DNA of 49,457 nt from an uncultured Prevotellaceae bacterium (GTDB lineage Bacteria > Bacteroidota > Bacteroidia > Bacteroidales > Bacteroidaceae), in assembly GCA_902762565.1 (NCBI GenBank), contig CACWOS010000017.1, positions 1 to 49,457 on the forward strand, read 5' to 3'. Within the stretch, counting starts at the first letter, position 1; each line of letters begins with the position of its first letter. Positions 25,699 to 32,563 of the stretch are shown here, in pieces. Position numbers and translations under genes: made by a program. The notes under the pieces are model-generated. The model did no database searches. It was not told the origin of the DNA and was given only the letters and a program-made list of their open reading frames with translations.

Positions 25699-26571
25699 AT
25701 GAGACTAGATGGAAGAAGAGAAAGTTCGAATGTGGAAGATCGCCGCGGAATGAGTGGCGGTAAAAAGGCTGGACTGGGTATCGGTGGTATCATTATCGCT
25801 ATGGCTATCGCCTACTTTACTGGTGGAAATCCGTTGGAGGCAGGTATGCAGGCTGCACAGCAGTCGATGGGCCAAAATACAGAAGTCAGTGAGGGACAGC
25901 AACGCGAGTTCACAGAAGAGGAACAGGCGTTGGCAAAATTCTCTACACAGATTCTGGGCGGAACTGAGGATGTTTGGACAAAGATATTCAAAGAGCAGGG
26001 TGCGACCTATCAGGTACCTACGATGGTCTTATACACTGATGGTACGGCAACAGCCTGCGGACAGGGCTCTGCCGCCATGGGTCCTTTCTATTGCTCTGGT
26101 GACCAGAAATTGTATATTGACCTTTCATTCTTTACCACCATGAAGAAACAGCTGGGCGCTGACGGCGACTTTGCCTATGCCTATGTCATAGCTCATGAAG
26201 TAGGACATCATGTGGAATATTTGACGGGCACACTACAGAAAGTGCACGAACAGATGGCACGTCTCTCGCAGACAGAAGCCAACAAGTTGTCTGTGAGACT
26301 AGAATTGTTGGCCGATTTTTATGCTGGCGTATGGGCTCATCATGATAATATGATGTTCGGCTCATTAGAAGATGGCGATATTGAAGAGGCCATCAACTGT
26401 GCCGAGGTGATAGGTGACGATTATCTACAGAAGAAGGCTCGTGGCTACGCTGTTCCTGAGTCGTTTAATCATGGTACGTCGAAACAGCGTATGAAGTGGT
26501 TTAAACTTGGACTTGAGACTGGTGATATAACGAAAGGTAATACCTTCCAGTGCTCAGATGCCGAACTGTAA
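25699..26571 (+). CDS. YpfJ-type zinc metallopeptidase
   Basis: 290-residue protein of the putative neutral zinc metallopeptidase family (YpfJ, PF04228-like). After the conserved start MRLDGRRESSNVEDRRG comes one membrane helix (GLGIGGIIIAMAIAYFTGG). A domain with the zinc motif AHEVGHHVEYL (HExxH near residue 165) and a downstream ELLADFYAGVWAHH containing further ligand candidates follows. The N-terminal basic patch before the helix fits a cytoplasmic tail with the protease domain outside. Substrate unknown. It is 33 bp before the first ROK gene and probably shares its transcript. Confidence 0.93.
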   Translation: MRLDGRRESSNVEDRRGMSGGKKAGLGIGGIIIAMAIAYFTGGNPLEAGMQAAQQSMGQNTEVSEGQQREFTEEEQALAKFSTQILGGTEDVWTKIFKEQGATYQVPTMVLYTDGTATACGQGSAAMGPFYCSGDQKLYIDLSFFTTMKKQLGADGDFAYAYVIAHEVGHHVEYLTGTLQKVHEQMARLSQTEANKLSVRLELLADFYAGVWAHHDNMMFGSLEDGDIEEAINCAEVIGDDYLQKKARGYAVPESFNHGTSKQRMKWFKLGLETGDITKGNTFQCSDAEL

Positions 26572-26604
26572 TCCTAAAAAGACACCAAAACTAATAATAG
26601 AATT

Positions 26605-27585
26605 ATGATACAAGATCAGCTGAAGACTCGAGTTGTAGGAGTAGACATCAATGTAGACACAACAGCTTGTGCTGTAGTGGATATTCGTGGAAATATTCTT
26701 GGACAGTGCAGTTTTGTGACTAGCGACTATAACTCTATAGGCGACTTTGTTTCTGTATTGACAGAGCATATCATACAACTTTCAGAGGCAAATGGTGGCT
26801 ACGAGAACATTCGCTCGGTAGGAATCAGTATTCCCAGTGGTAATTTCAAGACAGGCTGTATAGAGAATGCCCCTAACTTGCCTTGGAAAGGCGTTGTCCC
26901 TCTGGCAGCCATGCTGCGTGACCAGTTGGGAATGGCTGTGGCATTGGCTAATAATGCTCATGTGATGGCGTTGGGCGAACAGGCTTTCGGTGCTGCTCAC
27001 GGTATGCGCGACTTCGTGGTGGTGTCGTTGGGCAGTGGTATGGGTAGCTGTATCTTCAGTAATGGTAATGTCCATTTAGGCGCTGATGGCTTTGCAGGTG
27101 AGGTAGGTCATTCGTGCATCAAACCTGGTGGTCGTCAGTGTGGCTGTGGTAAACAGGGTTGTTTGGAAACCTACACGGCTTGGCGTGGTATATTGACAAC
27201 TGCGAAGGAGGTGATGGAGGAAAGTCCGGAACCAAGCAAGATGCGAATGGTAGAACAATTGACTCCCAAGATTATAGCCGAATTCTGTGAACAAGGTGAC
27301 GCTTTGGCTATCGAGACCTATCGTCGAACAGGTTATATGTTGGGTGTTGGCTTGGCAAACTATGCTTCAGTGGTGAATCCTGAGGCTTTCATCTTTGCAG
27401 GTCCTATATCGAAAGCGGGTCGTTGGCTGCTTGAACCTGCCAGTAACTCGTTTGAAGACCATGTATTCCACAACCTCGAGGGCAAGGTGAAACTGGTACT
27501 CTCAACGATTGACGACGATGTCCGCAATGTGTTAGGTGCGTCGGTGCTGGCTTGGGAAGTAAAGGAATATTCACTGTTTAAATGA
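26605..27585 (+). CDS. ROK family protein, paralogue 1 (catalytic Asp replaced)
   Basis: 326 residues, ROK (repressor/ORF/kinase) fold. The zinc motif QCGCGKQGCLE and substrate-binding GEVGH are intact, and GSGMGSC resembles the second phosphate motif. The first phosphate motif, usually DIGGT, reads DINVDTT. The catalytic aspartate of the NDA motif is Asn117 (LANNAH), so normal sugar kinase activity is unlikely. There is no N-terminal winged helix, so it is not a typical ROK repressor. It is the first of three same-length tandem paralogues ending in (A/V)LAWxVKEYSLF. A sugar sensor or scaffold role is possible but not shown. Confidence 0.88.
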   Translation: MIQDQLKTRVVGVDINVDTTACAVVDIRGNILGQCSFVTSDYNSIGDFVSVLTEHIIQLSEANGGYENIRSVGISIPSGNFKTGCIENAPNLPWKGVVPLAAMLRDQLGMAVALANNAHVMALGEQAFGAAHGMRDFVVVSLGSGMGSCIFSNGNVHLGADGFAGEVGHSCIKPGGRQCGCGKQGCLETYTAWRGILTTAKEVMEESPEPSKMRMVEQLTPKIIAEFCEQGDALAIETYRRTGYMLGVGLANYASVVNPEAFIFAGPISKAGRWLLEPASNSFEDHVFHNLEGKVKLVLSTIDDDVRNVLGASVLAWEVKEYSLFK

Positions 27586-27622
27586 AATGTGAATTAGGAT
27601 ACACAATAAAATTATTAATACT

Positions 27623-28603
27623 ATGAGTAATACCATCAAGAATAGAGTTATAGGCATTGATGTCGGTGTGACTCATACTACGCTGGCTGTTGTAGACCAA
27701 CGTGGTAATATTTTGGGCTCCGACAGTTTTCTGACAGCAGATTATCCAGACGTAAACGGTTTCCTGGAGAAGTTGAGTGAACGTATTTTGATGACGGCTG
27801 AAGCTAATGGTGGCTTCGAAAATATTCGTTCAGTTGGTATTAGTGCGCCTAGTGCTAACTACATCTCTGGCTGTATTGAGAATGCAGGCAACATGCCTTG
27901 GAAGGGAGTTATACCACTTGCTGCTATGTTGCGCGACCGTATAGGATTGGCTGTCGCTTTGGGTAACGATGCCCATATCACAGCACTTGGCGAACATGTC
28001 TATGGCGCTGCCCATGGCATGCAGAACTTTATTGTTGTCTCGTTGGGACATGGTGGTTTGGGCAGTTGCGTATTTAGTAATGGCATACCCCATCTGGGCA
28101 CTAATGGCTCGGCAGGCGAACTAGGTCACTGCTGTGTAGAGGATGGAGGACGCCAGTGCAACTGTGGAAGAAAAGGCTGTCTGGAGGCCTATGCTTCAGA
28201 TCGTGGTATCGTCCTTACAGCTAAGGAACTGCTCGAAGAGAGCAATCAACCAAGCATGTTACGCTCCATGGAAAAGATGACAGCAGTATCTATTGCCCAA
28301 TGTTGTGAGCAGGGTGATGAACTTGCTTTGGAGGTATATCGCCGGACGGGCGAAGTCTTGGGCTTAGGTTTGGCTAATGTTGCTACCGTCTTGGATCCGG
28401 AAGCGATTATCTTGACTGGTGAACTTGTAGAAGTGTGTAAGTGGCTTGTGGGACCTACGCAGAACGCTTTCAACAGACATGTGTTCCATAACATCATGGA
28501 TAAGGTTAAGCTCGTTGTTTCCGACTTTAAAAACAGTGAGCGCGACGTGTTAGGTGCTGCGGCTTTGGCGTGGACGGTAAAGGAATACTCATTGTTTAAG
28601 TAA
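27623..28603 (+). CDS. ROK family protein, paralogue 2 (catalytic Asp kept)
   Basis: 326 residues. Of the three paralogues this one keeps the catalytic aspartate (GNDAH, Asp116), together with GELGH and the zinc motif QCNCGRKGCLE. The first phosphate motif is again degenerate (DVGVTHT instead of DIGGT). The second is enlarged by one residue (GHGGLGSC), so phosphotransfer activity is uncertain. The spacer to paralogue 1 is 37 bp, with no promoter or terminator. If one member of the set is a working kinase, it is this one. Confidence 0.88.
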   Translation: MSNTIKNRVIGIDVGVTHTTLAVVDQRGNILGSDSFLTADYPDVNGFLEKLSERILMTAEANGGFENIRSVGISAPSANYISGCIENAGNMPWKGVIPLAAMLRDRIGLAVALGNDAHITALGEHVYGAAHGMQNFIVVSLGHGGLGSCVFSNGIPHLGTNGSAGELGHCCVEDGGRQCNCGRKGCLEAYASDRGIVLTAKELLEESNQPSMLRSMEKMTAVSIAQCCEQGDELALEVYRRTGEVLGLGLANVATVLDPEAIILTGELVEVCKWLVGPTQNAFNRHVFHNIMDKVKLVVSDFKNSERDVLGAAALAWTVKEYSLFK

Positions 28604-28631
28604 AAAGAATACTAACTAACTATAATTTACA

Positions 28632-29612
28632 ATGGAACTGACAAGTGTAAAAAACAAGGTGGTAGGCATCGATATTGGTGTCGCTGTCACAAATTATGCG
28701 GTGGTCGATTTGCGTGGTGAAATTTTAGCACACGAAAGTTTCAAGACAACGGATTATCCGAGCGTGGATAACTATTTGGCTGTATTATGTGAGCGAGTTG
28801 TGAGATTAGTAGAGGCAAATGGTGGCTATGAGTCCATTCGCTCTGTAGGCGTTTGTTGCCCGAGCAGCAACTTCCTGACAGGCTGTATCGAGAATGCACC
28901 CAATTTGCAGTGGAAGGGCATCATTCCTCTGACTGCGCTGATGCGCGACCGTTTGGGATTGGCTGTAGCTTTGGGCAATAATCCGCAGTGTGTGGCTTTG
29001 GCAGAACAGGCCTTTGGAACGGCTCATGGCATGAAGGACTTCGTGGTTATTACATTAGGCTATGGCTTGGGCAGTTGTCTTTTCTCAAATGGCAAGATGC
29101 ATTTAGGCACCAAGGGTTTTGCTGGCGAGGTTGGACATACCTGCGTGGCTCCTAACGGACGCCAGTGTGCCTGTGGCAATATCGGCTGTCTTGAAGCCTA
29201 TTGTGCTCATAAAGGTATTATTCGGACTGCTGAGGAGATTTTGGCAGAAAGCAATGAACCCAGTCTGATGCGAGGGGTAGAGGCGTTGAATCCGGAGATG
29301 ATTGCAGGCTTCTGCGATCAGGGTGACGCTTTAGCCATTGAGACTTTCCGCCGGACGGGCGAAATCTTAGGTCGTGGCTTGGCCAACTATGCTTCTATCA
29401 CGAACCCTGAGGCCATCATCCTGACGGGTGGTATTCCGCATGCAGGCAAGTGGTTGCTGGAACCCACGGAACAGTCGTTCGAAAAGCATGTGTTCCATAA
29501 TATCAAGGGACAAACCAGGATATTGGTAACCAACCTGAAAGACTCAGAACGTGAAGTGCTGGGTGCTTCAGTGTTGGCATGGATGGTAAAGGAATATTCG
29601 CTATTCTTATAA
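28632..29612 (+). CDS. ROK family protein, paralogue 3 (catalytic Asp replaced)
   Basis: 326 residues. Zinc motif QCACGNIGCLE and GEVGH are kept. The catalytic position is Asn117 in GNNPQ, where even the following alanine is changed to proline. The first phosphate motif is DIGVAVT. This copy shares the fold but has lost the catalytic base independently or with paralogue 1. It lies 28 bp after paralogue 2. Its stop codon and that of the convergent kinase gene together form the palindrome TTATAA (29607-29612), so the two coding regions overlap by 6 bp with no terminator between them. Confidence 0.88.
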   Translation: MELTSVKNKVVGIDIGVAVTNYAVVDLRGEILAHESFKTTDYPSVDNYLAVLCERVVRLVEANGGYESIRSVGVCCPSSNFLTGCIENAPNLQWKGIIPLTALMRDRLGLAVALGNNPQCVALAEQAFGTAHGMKDFVVITLGYGLGSCLFSNGKMHLGTKGFAGEVGHTCVAPNGRQCACGNIGCLEAYCAHKGIIRTAEEILAESNEPSLMRGVEALNPEMIAGFCDQGDALAIETFRRTGEILGRGLANYASITNPEAIILTGGIPHAGKWLLEPTEQSFEKHVFHNIKGQTRILVTNLKDSEREVLGASVLAWMVKEYSLFL

Positions 29613-31295
29613 TCCTTTATATTTGAAACTACTGCCGCCTACGAACTCGCGCATGATGCTCGTGGGCGGTATTTCTTTATCGCTGACGGGCAGGAAGAAG
29701 TGGATAAACTTTAGCAGTCGGTGGGCCTCAGAATACTCAGGACAGTTCTTGGGAACACTGGAAAGGATGATCTCAGCATGCGTACGCAACACGGCGAATT
29801 CGATGTTGAGGGCTGAGTTGAACATGACGTCAGCACTCTCCTGATAAGGGAATATCCATTGGTCCTCAGCCTCACAGACGTTTTTCCACTGGGCAATGGT
29901 TTGCTGGGCGGTATAGGCTCCTTTGTTGTAGTCGCGAATGATGCGGCGCAGCAAGCGATTGTCGCGAACGGGAATCCAGTTATGATCGTCGAGCGAGATG
30001 CTGGTCAATGCCGAAATATAGATTTTATATTTCAGACTGTCGGGAATTTTCTGTGTCAACAACGGGTTCAGTGCATGGATACCTTCGATGATAAGAACAG
30101 TGTCGCTACCCAATTTTAGCTTCTTACCATTCCATTCACGCTTGCCTGTGACGAAGTTGTATTCAGGAATCTCTACACGTTCGCCATCCATCAGTCGTAA
30201 CAGGTGATCCTCCAACATATGATAGTCAACGGTCTTGATATTATCGAAGTCATAATCACCGTTAGGTAACTTAGGCGTGTCCACACGGTTAACGAAATAG
30301 TCGTCTGTCGAGAATGAGATGGGGCGTAGTCCGCAAGCCAGCAGTTGCACGGAAAGACGTTTGCAGAAGGTGGTCTTGCCTGACGATGACGGTCCTGTGA
30401 TAAGAACGATACGCACAGGATCCTTCTCGCGGTGGAAACGGTTGTCTATCTCTTCCGCAATCTGTACAATCTTTTTCTCTTGAAGAGCTTCGCTAACCTG
30501 AATCAGTTCGGAGGCATAGCCACGCATAATGGCTTTGTTCACATCGCCAGCATTCGACAGACGCATAATGATATCCCATTTCGTCTTCTCAGCGAACATC
30601 TCAAACGTCTTGGGTTGTTCAACTTTTTCTGCTAGCTGATTAGGATTGTTCCAGTCGGGCACGCGTAGCAGCATTCCTTGTTCGTAGCGTTCCAGTCCCC
30701 ACACTTTCAGATAACCTGCCGAAGGGACGAGCGGACCGTAGTAGTAGTCGACGGTATCGCCCAATGTATAGTAGTCGCTGTATATCTGTCCACTGGTTTC
30801 CAGAAGCTTCACCTTGTCGGAGAATCCCCGTTCTGCAAACACACGGATAGCTTCCTCGGTGGTCGCTTCAGTACGACGGAATGGCATGTCAAGGTTGACA
30901 ACTTCCTGCATACGTTGCTTGATGAGTTCTACATCCTCGTCAGTCAGCGGGTCGGCATTTTTTTTCTTGAAGTTACAATAATAGCCGCGACACAAGGAAT
31001 GTTCAATGAAGAGTTTAGAGCCTGGGAAGAGGTCCTGAGTGGCCTTATAGAGTAGGAAACTGAGTGAACGTACATAGACGCGATGGCCTGATCCTTCACG
31101 GGCATCCAGAAATTCTACGTCACGATTCTGGAAGAGTCGGAACTTCAGACCTTGTGAGGCGTTGTTCACCTTTGCCGATACTACGGGGTAGGGCAGTTTG
31201 ATTTCGTCCTGGAATTCCTGATAGACATCAAGTAGAGAACAGCCTTCAGGAAAACTCTTGGTCACATTGTTGTTCTTGCAGCGGATTTGTAGCAT
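29607..31295 (-). CDS. TGS-domain nucleoside (uridine) kinase fusion
   Basis: 562 residues in three parts. About 1-65 is a TGS-like domain (NNVTKSFPEGCSLLDVYQEF). A region like the threonyl-tRNA synthetase second additional domain follows (LSFLLYKATQDLFPGSKLFIEH, GYYCNF). From about residue 290 there is a phosphoribulokinase/uridine-kinase domain with P-loop GPSSSGKTT near residue 303, FSTDDYFVNR and IIEGIHALNP. This architecture is common in Bacteroidota and Clostridia and is annotated as nucleoside kinase; the exact substrate is unproven. The 10-bp repeat tract separates it from aroB upstream. Confidence 0.92.
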   Translation of the reverse strand: MLQIRCKNNNVTKSFPEGCSLLDVYQEFQDEIKLPYPVVSAKVNNASQGLKFRLFQNRDVEFLDAREGSGHRVYVRSLSFLLYKATQDLFPGSKLFIEHSLCRGYYCNFKKKNADPLTDEDVELIKQRMQEVVNLDMPFRRTEATTEEAIRVFAERGFSDKVKLLETSGQIYSDYYTLGDTVDYYYGPLVPSAGYLKVWGLERYEQGMLLRVPDWNNPNQLAEKVEQPKTFEMFAEKTKWDIIMRLSNAGDVNKAIMRGYASELIQVSEALQEKKIVQIAEEIDNRFHREKDPVRIVLITGPSSSGKTTFCKRLSVQLLACGLRPISFSTDDYFVNRVDTPKLPNGDYDFDNIKTVDYHMLEDHLLRLMDGERVEIPEYNFVTGKREWNGKKLKLGSDTVLIIEGIHALNPLLTQKIPDSLKYKIYISALTSISLDDHNWIPVRDNRLLRRIIRDYNKGAYTAQQTIAQWKNVCEAEDQWIFPYQESADVMFNSALNIEFAVLRTHAEIILSSVPKNCPEYSEAHRLLKFIHFFLPVSDKEIPPTSIMREFVGGSSFKYKGL

Positions 31296-31304
31296 ATTTT
31301 AGGG

Positions 31305-31354
31305 AGTTAGAGGAAGTTAAATGAAGATAGAAGAAGTTAGAAAAAGTTAGAGGG
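31305..31354. repeat. 10-bp tandem repeat between aroB and kinase gene
   Basis: Five units: AGTTAGAGGA, AGTTAAATGA, AGATAGAAGA, AGTTAGAAAA, AGTTAGAGGG. They occupy most of the 64-bp spacer. Confidence 0.85.
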
Positions 31355-31359
31355 TTTCA

Positions 31360-32475
31360 TTAGCATTCTCTGTAGAAGTCTAGGGCATCCTTAATCTCTT
31401 CCTCAGTAGCTGTCTGGTTGATACGGATATCGCCAATATCGCCTAATAAGGTGAAATTAATGGTGTTGCCCTGGTTCTTTTTGTCGTGGTGCATCAGTTC
31501 TATCAGGTGTGGATAGTCGTCACAAGTGATAGCCATCCGCCCGTAGTGCTCTTTGATGAAGGCCACCGTTTGCCGCATCTTATCCTGAGGGAAGTCTGTC
31601 TTCACACAACAGAGGTAGAGCTCTACAATTAGTCCCCAGGCAACGGCATAACCATGAAGCACGGGTTTACGTTCTAAGGCCAGCGACTCGAAGGCATGTC
31701 CAGCGGTATGTCCTAGGTTGAGTGCTTTGCGAATGCCTTGTTCTGTGGGGTCTTCAGTGACAATGCGCTCTTTCACGGCAACGCTGTCGGCAACCATCCT
31801 TGACAAATTTGAAAGTTGAAGTTTGACGTTTGAAATTTGTGATTTGCTGTTTGTGGCTCCAGTGTAATCATAATTTTCAAAATTCAAATTTCCAATTTCA
31901 AAGTTCAAGAGTTCAGCCCACATCGCCTCATTGTTGATGAGACCGTGTTTCAACATCTCTGCATAGCCTGAGCAGATGTTCTCATGATCCATGGTCTTCA
32001 GAAAAGTGGTGTCTAGAATGACAGAACGGGCATTATTGAAGACACCGATCTCGTTTTTCAGACCTCCGAAATTAATACCAGTCTTGCCGCCCACTGAGGC
32101 ATCAACCATTGAGAGCAGGGTAGTAGGAATATTAATATACGCTATGCCGCGCTTGAAGGTGGAGGCCGCAAAACCACCCAAATCGGTCACCATGCCACCG
32201 CCCAGATTCACCATCAGCGTGTGACGCGTGGCACCCATTCGTTGCAGTTCGCTCCATACGTGACTCAATGACTCCAGCGTCTTATGGCTGTCGGTGGCGG
32301 GAATGACAATATGCTTGGCGTCTTTCATGCACTCGTAATCGCTGACAACAGGCAGGCACAAGCGTTCGGTAGTCTCGTCACACAACACAAAAAGAAGGTC
32401 GTGTTTCACCTCGTCAATGGCCTGTGTAAGGCTATGATGGAGGTCTTTGGATATGATGATTTTCTGCTTTTCCAT
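31360..32475 (-). CDS. aroB: 3-dehydroquinate synthase
   Basis: Shikimate-pathway enzyme of 371 residues converting DAHP to 3-dehydroquinate. Visible are NLGGGMVTDLGGFAASTFKRG (NAD-binding glycine loop), PTTLLSMVDASVGGKTGIN, the zinc-site region YAEMLKHGLI, and RKALNLGHTAGHAFE (His ligand). Residues about 191-224 are unusual: they are encoded by two heptamer tracts (31806-31854 and 31874-31908) and are rich in Asn, Lys, Ser and Leu. This is where relatives have a much shorter connection. The reading frame is kept, so the enzyme is probably active with an enlarged surface loop. Confidence 0.95.
   Translation of the reverse strand: MEKQKIIISKDLHHSLTQAIDEVKHDLLFVLCDETTERLCLPVVSDYECMKDAKHIVIPATDSHKTLESLSHVWSELQRMGATRHTLMVNLGGGMVTDLGGFAASTFKRGIAYINIPTTLLSMVDASVGGKTGINFGGLKNEIGVFNNARSVILDTTFLKTMDHENICSGYAEMLKHGLINNEAMWAELLNFEIGNLNFENYDYTGATNSKSQISNVKLQLSNLSRMVADSVAVKERIVTEDPTEQGIRKALNLGHTAGHAFESLALERKPVLHGYAVAWGLIVELYLCCVKTDFPQDKMRQTVAFIKEHYGRMAITCDDYPHLIELMHHDKKNQGNTINFTLLGDIGDIRINQTATEEEIKDALDFYREC
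31806..31908. repeat. Paired heptamer tracts inside aroB
   Basis: Forward strand: seven units from 31806 (AATTTGA AAGTTGA then AGTTTGA CGTTTGA AATTTGT …) and five units from 31874 (TTTTCAA AATTCAA then ATTTCCA ATTTCAA AGTTCAA). The second tract is roughly the complement of the first, so the segment can fold back on itself. It is translated. Confidence 0.8.
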
Positions 32476-32485
32476 ATTTTTGGTG

Positions 32486-32493
32486 CAAATTTA
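32486..32493 (-). promoter_or_regulatory. -7 element of aroB
   Basis: TAAATTTG on the - strand, 10 nt before the ATG at 32475, followed by CA as usual here. No clear -33. Confidence 0.5.
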
Positions 32494-32563
32494 CAATTAT
32501 TTTTTAAACTTTCCAATCTTTTTCTCGTCAAAATACTAAAAATACATCAACATTGTTTTATAC

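Noticed and set aside
26605-29612. ROK genes as xylose-type transcriptional repressors
   Set aside because: The N-terminal winged-helix domain of ROK repressors is missing; each protein starts directly at the first strand of the kinase-like fold.
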